DNA of 33,882 bases from a virus. Numbering within the stretch: the stretch's first letter is position 1; every line of letters starts with the position of its first letter. Below the pieces are notes generated by a model, which saw only the letters and a program-made list of their open reading frames with translations, was not told where the DNA came from and made no database searches. The position numbers and the translations under genes were made by a program. Below, in pieces: positions 8,693 to 13,302 of the stretch. The stretch is from IMG/VR virus record IMGVR_UViG_3300044636_000167, positions 1-33,882 of that record; one strand, given 5' to 3'.

Positions 8693-8733
8693 TGGATGAA
8701 GATAACGATTGGTTTCCTGACCACGCAATATGA
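8692..8733 (+). CDS. 13-residue coupling peptide (uncertain)
   Basis: A tiny frame MDEDNDWFPDHAI whose ATG overlaps the holin-like gene's stop (TAATG) and whose TGA overlaps the endolysin's ATG (ATATGA). It may only carry ribosomes from one gene to the next. Whether the peptide itself matters is unknown. Confidence 0.2.
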   Translation: MDEDNDWFPDHAI

Positions 8734-9182
8734 TAGAAAAAGAAATAGAATCAGCACTAAATAAAGTTAAAGAAGTTTACGGTGTAAATCACGCCAAGAG
8801 ATTGGAACAACTATTTAGAAATGAAACTGCACATTTTAAAAGTGGCAATTTCGTAAAAACTTTAAGTGCAGGTATGGAGGTTGGTGCAAAAGTTATATAT
8901 CCTTATGGGTGGAATTCTTTGTTTGAATTTTGGGAAAATAATCCGCAATACAAACCAACAGGAACACACAGCCAAGCCGAAAACACATCAGCATTAGCAA
9001 AAAAAAGAGGTGTAAGAACTTTTATTAAGTTTGGTAGCGTGGAAGCAAGTATGATGACAGTTGCCCATCTGATTAAATTAAGAGGTGGTAATTTTGGTGC
9101 TTGGTTTAGCAAAAATGCAGTTCAGCAGTTAGCATATAACCACGAACTTGATAAAATTAAAGTAAGAATTGTTAAAGATTAA
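8730..9182 (+). CDS. predicted endolysin (peptidoglycan hydrolase)
   Basis: 150 residues, soluble, without signal peptide. The segment RLEQLFRNETAHFKSGNF carries a probable catalytic Glu32 in a transglycosylase/lysozyme-like ETxHF context, followed by GMEVGAKVIYPYGWNSLFEF and, later, EASMMTVAHLIKLRGGNFGA. This layout matches the small endolysins of Bacteroidota phages that cleave the glycan strand. Location directly after holin-like genes supports the call. Lack of a signal peptide means it needs a holin to cross the membrane. The start overlaps the tiny 8692 frame through ATGA. The exact glycosidase class cannot be settled from sequence reading. Confidence 0.65.
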   Translation: MIEKEIESALNKVKEVYGVNHAKRLEQLFRNETAHFKSGNFVKTLSAGMEVGAKVIYPYGWNSLFEFWENNPQYKPTGTHSQAENTSALAKKRGVRTFIKFGSVEASMMTVAHLIKLRGGNFGAWFSKNAVQQLAYNHELDKIKVRIVKD

Positions 9183-9183
9183 T

Positions 9184-9294
9184 TATATTTGTAGTTCAGT
9201 TGGCAACTCTCACGAAAAAAAGTTGTATTATTTTTGGAATGTGGTTTCACGTTCTAATAAAACCCGTAACGAGGCTTAACTGTTACGGGTTTTT
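9184..9294 (+). ncRNA. possible ~100-nt transcript between promoter-like box and terminator
   Basis: A TATATTTG box (9184-9191) lies just after the endolysin stop, and a strong terminator ends at about 9294, with no protein frame of note between them. The stretch contains AGTTGGCAACT, a small palindrome, and a 12-base resemblance to a tRNA D-arm (TAGTTCAGTTGG), but no acceptor or T-arm. No properly spaced -33 TTG is present, so independent transcription is uncertain; the region may simply be the 3' UTR of the lysis operon. Confidence 0.25.
9259..9294 (+). terminator. strong intrinsic terminator after lysis operon
   Basis: A perfect 12-bp stem (AAAACCCGTAAC at 9259-9270 with GTTACGGGTTTT at 9282-9293), an 11-base loop and a run of T. 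It ends transcription of the lysis region. Confidence 0.85.
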
Positions 9295-9311
9295 ATTATT
9301 GAATAAAAATT

Positions 9312-9319
9312 TACCTTTG
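9312..9319 (+). promoter_or_regulatory. -7 box TACCTTTG of a near-leaderless promoter
   Basis: It matches the Bacteroidota TAnnTTTG box and ends only four bases before the ATG at 9324, immediately downstream of a terminator, where a new promoter is required. No TTG is found at the usual -33 spacing. The transcript would start at or next to the start codon. Confidence 0.4.
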
Positions 9320-9323
9320 TATT

Positions 9324-9881
9324 ATGAATCAGAAAATTAGTTATTACCTTAATGTTTTTTTAGCTGTCGGGCTGTTTTTAATCGTGTTTAAATTTGGTTG
9401 TAACCCTGAATACAAAGATAGACCGATTGTGATTAATGAAGTAGCTGATTCAAATGCTATTTATGACCATTTAGAAGCCGAATACAGCAATCAAATAGTA
9501 AAGTTGTATGATAGTATAGAATTTCTAAATAAACACGTTAAAACGGCTAAAACGATATATAAAACTAAAATAGTTCAAGTATGGAGTGATTCAGTAGTTA
9601 CTACCAATGAATGTTCTGAAGTAGTTGAACAGGCAAATGCTATAATTTCAAGTCAAGATACATTGATAAAAGTTCAAAGTCGTAGTTTAATAATGTGCGA
9701 TTCCCAATTTGGGAACTTAAAAAACCAAGTAGAACTAAACAAAGGGTATGCGGATATATTGTTAAAGCAAAAAATTGAATTGATAAAAGAATATGACAAG
9801 ATTAATGCAAATACTAAACGAAATAAATTATTAGCAGGAATAGTAGCTGCTATATTAGTTAGCTTCAGTTTAATAAAGTAG
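9324..9881 (+). CDS. membrane-anchored coiled-coil protein, possible spanin-like
   Basis: 185 residues. A membrane helix near the N-terminus (about residues 8-25, YLNVFLAVGLFLIVFKFG) is followed by a long polar helical region with coiled-coil character (residues 40-160) and a second hydrophobic helix at the C-terminus (LLAGIVAAILVSFSLI). Position right after the endolysin and the periplasm-spanning layout recall Rz-type spanins or Rz-like proteins. The Cys at the end of the first helix (KFGC) is not a good lipobox. It is flanked by terminators on both sides, so it appears to be its own transcription unit. Confidence 0.5.
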   Translation: MNQKISYYLNVFLAVGLFLIVFKFGCNPEYKDRPIVINEVADSNAIYDHLEAEYSNQIVKLYDSIEFLNKHVKTAKTIYKTKIVQVWSDSVVTTNECSEVVEQANAIISSQDTLIKVQSRSLIMCDSQFGNLKNQVELNKGYADILLKQKIELIKEYDKINANTKRNKLLAGIVAAILVSFSLIK

Positions 9882-9912
9882 ATTTGAAATTTTTAAAATG
9901 TTTAATTGTACG

Positions 9913-9950
9913 GGGATTATTGCTGCGAAGTAGTTAATCCCTTTTTTTTT
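9913..9950 (+). terminator. intrinsic terminator with long T run
   Basis: GGGATTA (9913-9919) pairs with TAATCCC (9935-9941). An inner helix TGCT/AGTA encloses a GCGA tetraloop. Nine T follow at 9942-9950. Confidence 0.85.
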
Positions 9951-9956
9951 AATATT

Positions 9957-10160
9957 ATGACAGACGCAATTAACCCGGCACATTACCGAGATGGAAAAAT
10001 TGAAGTTATTGACTTTATTGAAGATAAAGGCTTTGGTTATAATTTAGGAAACGTTATAAAATATGTTTCAAGAGCAGGAAAGAAATCGGATAAAATAGTT
10101 GAAGATTTAGAAAAGGCAAAGTGGTATTTAGAAAGGGAAATTAACAAACTAAAGAAATGA
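9957..10160 (+). CDS. DUF3310 protein (SaV-like)
   Basis: 67 residues from ATG 9957, which directly follows the terminator's T run. The pattern NPAHYRDGKIEVIDFIEDKG, GNVIKYVSRAGKK and DLEKAKWYLEREI is the DUF3310 signature, a small phage family sometimes annotated as a nucleotide-kinase-like or SaV-like protein. Its biochemical role is not established. It is coupled to the metallophosphoesterase gene by a four-base ATGA overlap, which suggests joint function or dosage. An upstream in-frame non-ATG start would run through the terminator hairpin and is rejected. Confidence 0.8.
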   Translation: MTDAINPAHYRDGKIEVIDFIEDKGFGYNLGNVIKYVSRAGKKSDKIVEDLEKAKWYLEREINKLKK

Positions 10161-11134
10161 ATGAATTAGAAAAAACAAAACAACTACGAGAATTTATAAA
10201 ATTATATCCTAATTATCCTAATAAGAAATTAGCACGAATGTTTTATAAGGAAAATCCATTATTATACACCAATGAAGAAGGCGTAAGGTCTATGATTAGA
10301 AAATTATTAGGACAATCAGGAAAAGAAATACAAAAAGACAAATCATTATTTATGGATGCTAAACCTTTAAATCCTTACAACCTACCTGAATCCTTTGAGT
10401 GCGATTATAGCCCATTTGAATTGAAATGTCACAATCTTTTAGTTTTAAGTGACGTGCATATTCCTTATCATTCTATAAGTGCTTTATCAACTTGTTTTGA
10501 CTATGTATCAGGGAAAAAAGTAGATGCAATTCTATTAAACGGTGATACCATAGATTGCCATATGCTTAGTAGATTTGTGCGTGACCCAAAGGCAAGAAAC
10601 TTTGGTGAAGAATTAGATGCCTTTGCGGAGTTCTTTGTCATTTTAAAAAAGCTATGGGATGTGCCGATATATTTTAAACTTGGAAATCACGAAGAGAGAT
10701 ATAATCACTTTCTTTGGATGAAGGCAAATGAACTAACGGGAGTTGAAGAATTTAACTTAGAGGCGATAATTAAGAAAAGAGCCAATGTAGAAGTTATTTC
10801 CGACAAAAGAATAATCAAAGCAGGTAATCTTAATATCTTACACGGACACGAATTTCAGGGCGGTGTGTTCAGTCCTGTAAACATTGCAAGGGGATTGTTC
10901 CTTAAAGCAAAAGTAAACGCAATGCAAGGGCATAACCATCAGACATCGGAACATTCAGAAAGAGATTTAGAGGGAAAGATAACAACAACTTGGAGTGTAG
11001 GGTGTTTAAGTGAATTACATCCTGCATATATGCCTATTAACAAATGGAATCACGGGTTTAGTATGGTGCAAATTGAAGATAATGGTTCGTTTGAGGTGCA
11101 GAATAAAAGAATCCATCAAGGGAAACTATTGTAA
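10157..11134 (+). CDS. calcineurin-like metallophosphoesterase
   Basis: 325 residues. The five metal-binding blocks are present in order: LLVLSDVHIPYH (Asp99, His101), LLNGDTID (Asp130), KLGNHEERY (Asn177, His178), ILHGHEF (His229, His231) and QGHNHQ (His259, His261). The first 60 residues form a separate helical region (KLARMFYKENPLLYTNEEGV) that looks like a DNA-binding helix-turn-helix. The enzyme should hydrolyse phosphomonoesters or diesters with a two-metal centre; a DNA or nucleotide substrate is plausible given the N-terminal part. It is coupled to the DUF3310 gene by ATGA. Confidence 0.85.
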   Translation: MNELEKTKQLREFIKLYPNYPNKKLARMFYKENPLLYTNEEGVRSMIRKLLGQSGKEIQKDKSLFMDAKPLNPYNLPESFECDYSPFELKCHNLLVLSDVHIPYHSISALSTCFDYVSGKKVDAILLNGDTIDCHMLSRFVRDPKARNFGEELDAFAEFFVILKKLWDVPIYFKLGNHEERYNHFLWMKANELTGVEEFNLEAIIKKRANVEVISDKRIIKAGNLNILHGHEFQGGVFSPVNIARGLFLKAKVNAMQGHNHQTSEHSERDLEGKITTTWSVGCLSELHPAYMPINKWNHGFSMVQIEDNGSFEVQNKRIHQGKLL

Positions 11135-11162
11135 GTTTTTATGTAAAAAAATTGGACAAAAT

Positions 11163-11300
11163 ATGATTATAGATTTAGAACATTTTAAAAAACAATTTGC
11201 CGATTTAGAACTATTAAAAAAAGAATTAGATGCAATAAAATTAAAATTAGAAGAAATAAAGAAAGACATATCACAGCCTTACACAACTTTAGAAAAGTAA
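11163..11300 (+). CDS. small coiled-coil protein
   Basis: 45 residues from ATG 11163 (MIIDLEHFKKQFADLELLKK at the start), almost entirely heptad-like helix, charged, soluble. It is the last gene before the long non-coding stretch. No family recognised. An upstream in-frame start at 11010 would overlap the metallophosphoesterase by over 120 bases and is unlikely. Confidence 0.45.
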   Translation: MIIDLEHFKKQFADLELLKKELDAIKLKLEEIKKDISQPYTTLEK

Positions 11301-11379
11301 TATTACAGCGTTACTAACTTACACACCAATAACACCGATATTTGGGTTAAATAATTAAATAGCACCCAAAAATTAGTAA

Positions 11380-11392
11380 ATGCACCTTATTT
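11380..11392 (+). repeat. direct repeat ATGCACCTTATTT, copy 1
   Basis: The identical 13 bases recur at 11849-11861. This copy runs into the TTATTTTAAAATAA palindrome and stands just before the small-RNA promoter; the other copy runs into the operator of the next gene. Confidence 0.6.
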
Positions 11393-11400
11393 TAAAATAA
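11387..11400. promoter_or_regulatory. perfect 14-bp palindrome, candidate operator
   Basis: TTATTTTAAAATAA is self-complementary and ends one base before the TTTG -33 element of the 11402-11433 promoter. A protein binding here would affect that promoter. Palindromes of A/T can also arise by chance in such DNA. Confidence 0.35.
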
Positions 11401-11401
11401 A

Positions 11402-11433
11402 TTTGCATAATTAAAACCTATGTTGTAATTTTG
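11402..11433 (+). promoter_or_regulatory. Bacteroidota-type promoter (TTTG N20 TAATTTTG)
   Basis: TTTG at 11402-11405 and TAATTTTG at 11426-11433 are separated by 20 bases, close to the consensus for the primary sigma factor of Bacteroidota. The predicted transcription start is near 11440, with no protein frame behind it but an RNA-like segment and a terminator. Confidence 0.6.
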
Positions 11434-11439
11434 AAATCA

Positions 11440-11537
11440 AGTTATTGGAGGTAACGTGAAAATTTGACTTTATAATATTACCAAATAATATAAACCCTCA
11501 AAATTAGCCCTCTACCTCCAATAGATGGGCTTTTTTT
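11440..11537 (+). ncRNA. predicted small RNA, ~100 nt
   Basis: It begins at the expected start of the 11402-11433 promoter and ends in a T-run terminator. ATTGGAGGTA (11444-11453), near its 5' end, is perfectly complementary over 10 bases to TACCTCCAAT (11513-11522), which forms the loop of the terminator hairpin. The RNA could therefore form a pseudoknot, or switch between a terminator and an antiterminator-like helix. No open frame of useful length lies inside. It may act as a regulatory RNA or an attenuator for transcription into the structured element downstream. No known family is recognised. Confidence 0.5.
11506..11537 (+). terminator. terminator of the predicted small RNA
   Basis: AGCCC (11506-11510) pairs with GGGCT (11527-11531), extended by TCT/AGA across a one-base bulge, followed by seven T. 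The loop is complementary to the RNA's own 5' region. Confidence 0.65.
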
Positions 11538-11546
11538 ATGCCTTTG

Positions 11547-11824
11547 ATGTATTGGATTAATCAAATCAAAAATAATCCTAAGAGGCGAATTTGAAATACA
11601 TACCAATAAATAGTTATTGTTGAAGTCCATAGACGTTTTCTGAAGGGGTTTGCGGTTATGGCGGGTAATATTCAATAAATAAGGCAATACTATTAAAAGA
11701 AACTGAAATAGTAAGTAGTGAGGACTATAATACTAACTTCAAAAGAAGTCCCAAGCAGTTTTATTTGGCGTAAGGATTAGAGATAATAAAATCAGGTAGG
11801 TATTACCCAAGATAAAACCCCTTC
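11547..11824 (+). ncRNA. large multi-stem structured RNA candidate
   Basis: Perfect helices can be read in order. ATGTATT 11547-11553 pairs with 11595-11601, stacked on GGATTA 11554-11559 with 11573-11578. CAATAA 11604-11609 pairs with 11614-11619. The long closing helix GAAGGGGTTT 11642-11651 pairs with AAACCCCTTC 11815-11824. Inside it, GGGTAATA 11663-11670 pairs with TATTACCC 11801-11808, and this encloses three hairpins: TACTATT 11688-11694 with 11707-11713, ACTTC 11736-11740 with 11745-11749, and TTTTATT 11759-11765 with 11785-11791. Nested long-range helices enclosing a multi-branch junction are hard to explain by chance. No tRNA, tmRNA, RNase P, group I or group II hallmark was recognised. 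Strand is assumed from the neighbouring genes. Confidence 0.5.
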
Positions 11825-11848
11825 TATGCATCATAAATAGATAAAACA

Positions 11849-11861
11849 ATGCACCTTATTT
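11849..11861 (+). repeat. direct repeat ATGCACCTTATTT, copy 2
   Basis: Identical to 11380-11392. Here the repeat leads directly into the ATTTAGA-N5-TCTAAAT operator. The shorter core ACCTTATTTAGATT is also present at 16088. Confidence 0.6.
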
Positions 11862-11876
11862 AGATTAATTCTAAAT
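11858..11876. promoter_or_regulatory. operator palindrome A (ATTTAGA-N5-TCTAAAT)
   Basis: Seven-base perfect arms with a five-base spacer (TTAAT). The same element occurs at 16093-16111 and, diverged, at 18652-18670. It lies 36 bases before the TATTTTG box of the next gene's promoter. Confidence 0.6.
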
Positions 11877-11888
11877 TAGTCAAACTAC

Positions 11889-11919
11889 TTGATTATTAAA
11901 ATCAGAACAACGTATTTTG
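11889..11919 (+). promoter_or_regulatory. promoter A (TTG N21 TATTTTG)
   Basis: TTG at 11889-11891 and TATTTTG at 11913-11919. The box sits in AACGTATTTTG, which is repeated identically at 16143-16153, and ACAATTAAAC follows in both places. The conserved order of operator, box and leader argues that this is a real promoter although the box is one base shorter than the usual TAnnTTTG. Confidence 0.45.
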
Positions 11920-11939
11920 AAGCAACAATTAAACAAAAC

Positions 11940-12203
11940 ATGAAAAAGACATTAGAACTAACATTATCCGAAAGCGAAGGAGTAAAGATAGAAGTATCTT
12001 GCGATGTACTTAGAATTGAAACTGACAATCCTGCGACACATCCTGATGACCCCAATCAAGCAACCATTACAGAGTATTGGTGTAAAAACATCAATAAATT
12101 AAAGATAAACGGTTTTGAGTTGGGAATTTACAACCATAAAACTTTAAAAGAAATTGAACGATTAGTGGAAGAACAATTAGAATCTAATCCTGATTTATTT
12201 TAA
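11940..12203 (+). CDS. hypothetical early protein
   Basis: 87 residues from ATG 11940, chosen because the promoter box ends at 11919, which excludes an upstream TTG frame start at 11889. Starts MKKTLELTLSESEGVKIEVS and contains ETDNPATHPDDPNQATITEY and a helical acidic end (LKEIERLVEEQLESNPDLF). Soluble and acidic, no motif recognised. It is the first gene of a unit controlled by operator A, together with the next two genes. Confidence 0.5.
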   Translation: MKKTLELTLSESEGVKIEVSCDVLRIETDNPATHPDDPNQATITEYWCKNINKLKINGFELGIYNHKTLKEIERLVEEQLESNPDLF

Positions 12204-12209
12204 TAAGCG

Positions 12210-12659
12210 ATGGCATACGATAGCGAATATCACACAGAAAAAGAATTGAAAAAAATCCAAAATTGGAATGTAAAAGATGCTCATAATTTAATTGAAAAAT
12301 TAAGAGATATGTGGCAATACAATGATTATTTTATTGAAAATTGGGGGCTTGACCATATACATAAAGAAAGACCAGTTTTGATGCTTGAATTACATACTGG
12401 CGGATGGAGTGGTAATGAAGATATCGTTGAAGCGTTACAGAAGCATAAATTATTTTGGATGATGTGGTGGTGGAAAACAGAAAGAGGCGGACATTATTAT
12501 TTTGAAGTTGATTTCTTTCAAATAGGATTTAAGCCAGTGAGCCAATTTACGAAAGAAAACAAAATTACGAGGCAATATGTTTCAAAAGCAAAAGCAAAAT
12601 TTGAATGGGTTAAAATATCGCATAGTAAAAGACTTATCCGTGCAGTGGCAAAAGTTTAA
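12210..12659 (+). CDS. conserved hypothetical, Trp-rich
   Basis: 149 residues, six bases after the previous stop. The core is VLMLELHTGGWSGNEDIVEA followed by HKLFWMMWWWKTERGGHYYF, an unusual density of tryptophan. This motif pair occurs in many phage and bacterial hypothetical proteins, but no function is known to me. The C-terminus is basic (VSKAKAKFEWVKISHSKRLI). It lacks a signal peptide; the aromatic stretch is broken by charges, so a membrane helix is unlikely. Confidence 0.55.
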   Translation: MAYDSEYHTEKELKKIQNWNVKDAHNLIEKLRDMWQYNDYFIENWGLDHIHKERPVLMLELHTGGWSGNEDIVEALQKHKLFWMMWWWKTERGGHYYFEVDFFQIGFKPVSQFTKENKITRQYVSKAKAKFEWVKISHSKRLIRAVAKV

Positions 12660-12699
12660 AATATTGAACATAACGGACAATAATAAACGCAGTAGCGAT

Positions 12700-12903
12700 A
12701 TGGAAAAACAAATTGAAAATATATTAATAAAAGTTGATGAAGGTACAATGCCCGTTCAACAAGCACTAAGTGAGCTATTGCGTTTATTTAATGTTATAAG
12801 TTCGGTTTGCGATTGTGAACCACATACCTTTTATGAATGGGAAAAGGATGAAAACAAGTGTAGCCAATGTGGTAAAAAGATATATGAGCAAACTGACTTA
12901 TAA
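12700..12903 (+). CDS. small protein with zinc-ribbon-like end
   Basis: 67 residues from ATG 12700; an in-frame ATG at 12577 would overlap the previous gene by over 80 bases. The first half is helical (MEKQIENILIKVDEGTMPVQ), the second half has CDCEPHTFYEWEKDENKCSQ and CGKK: two Cys pairs spaced like a short zinc ribbon. Function unknown; a nucleic-acid or protein adaptor is possible. Confidence 0.5.
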   Translation: MEKQIENILIKVDEGTMPVQQALSELLRLFNVISSVCDCEPHTFYEWEKDENKCSQCGKKIYEQTDL

Positions 12904-12948
12904 CTAATCTGTAAGAGCGATAAAACTAAATATTAAACTTTTAAAAAT

Positions 12949-13170
12949 ATGCAAGTTACAATTAATTACAACCTGAAATGGCAGCTAAAAACAGCCCCGA
13001 ATTATCAATTTACGGACAATGGAATCTGTATTAATACATTAAGAGGCAAGATAGTTAGAAAAGTAGTTGTAAGTGGCACTAAAGGCTATTGTATAAACGG
13101 TAAATTCAGAAGTGTATTGCAACTCCGAAAAGAATTAATTAAGATTGAAAAAATAATTTGTCCATTTTAA
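12949..13170 (+). CDS. conserved small Bacteroidota phage protein
   Basis: 73 residues with INYNLKWQLKTAPNYQFTDN, INTLRGKIVRKVV and GTKGYCINGKFRSVLQLRKE. The order 'aromatic strand - TLRGKxVRK - GYCINGKF' is found in small proteins near replication genes of Bacteroidota phages and is also reminiscent of the DNA-contacting modules linked to homing endonucleases. Basic, soluble, no catalytic residues seen. The promoter of the next transcription unit begins inside its 3' end. Confidence 0.5.
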   Translation: MQVTINYNLKWQLKTAPNYQFTDNGICINTLRGKIVRKVVVSGTKGYCINGKFRSVLQLRKELIKIEKIICPF

Positions 13171-13189
13171 AAAAAATATACTATATTTG
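13157..13189 (+). promoter_or_regulatory. Bacteroidota-type promoter (TTTG N21 TATATTTG)
   Basis: TTTG at 13157-13160 and TATATTTG at 13182-13189, the best match to consensus in the window. The predicted start is close to 13195. It should drive the small peptide gene and the replication genes behind it. Confidence 0.7.
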
Positions 13190-13193
13190 TACC

Positions 13194-13291
13194 GCTACCA
13201 AGGATGAAAATCTTTAAAAATATATCCCCGTTTAATACATTGCAATTTGTGACATTCTGTTGCACCTTGGTAGCCTTTGTATTATTCGGGG
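13194..13291 (+). promoter_or_regulatory. leader with interleaved inverted repeats (possible pseudoknot)
   Basis: GCTACCAAGG (13194-13203), at the predicted transcript start, is perfectly complementary to CCTTGGTAGC (13265-13274). CCCCG (13226-13230) can pair with CGGGG (13287-13291), crossing the first helix. The first arm ends immediately before the ATG at 13204, so the fold could control translation of the small peptide; as DNA it could be an operator. Confidence 0.4.
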
Positions 13292-13302
13292 TATTTTTAT
13301 AA
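13204..13302 (+). CDS. 32-residue single-helix membrane peptide
   Basis: MKIFKNISPFNTLQFVTFCC is followed by TLVAFVLFGVFL: a basic N-terminus and one hydrophobic helix. The frame fills the space between the promoter and the next gene exactly, its TAA directly abutting the next ATG, which favours a real gene. Function unknown; the inverted repeats overlap its coding sequence. Confidence 0.4.
   Translation: MKIFKNISPFNTLQFVTFCCTLVAFVLFGVFL

Larger units (their letters stand above)
11301..11857. other. protein-free interval with predicted RNAs
   Basis: No credible protein gene is seen here on either strand; the one longer minus-strand frame (11478-11687) crosses predicted RNA stems and has no plausible start context. 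From left to right the interval holds a 14-bp perfect palindrome, a promoter, a predicted ~100-nt small RNA with terminator, a ~280-nt multi-stem element and, at the end, an operator-type repeat. A 13-base direct repeat (ATGCACCTTATTT) marks both borders at 11380 and 11849. Confidence 0.6.

Noticed and set aside
9185-9265. tRNA gene suggested by TAGTTCAGTTGG
   Set aside because: The D-stem cannot pair properly, there is no anticodon stem, T-arm consensus or acceptor stem.
11478-11687. Minus-strand 69-codon frame in the RNA interval
   Set aside because: It crosses the terminator and the predicted helices, has no recognisable protein pattern and no promoter on that strand.
11547-11824. Group I or II intron, tmRNA or RNase P RNA
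   Set aside because: None of the conserved core sequences could be found, and there are no flanking exons or tag-peptide frame.
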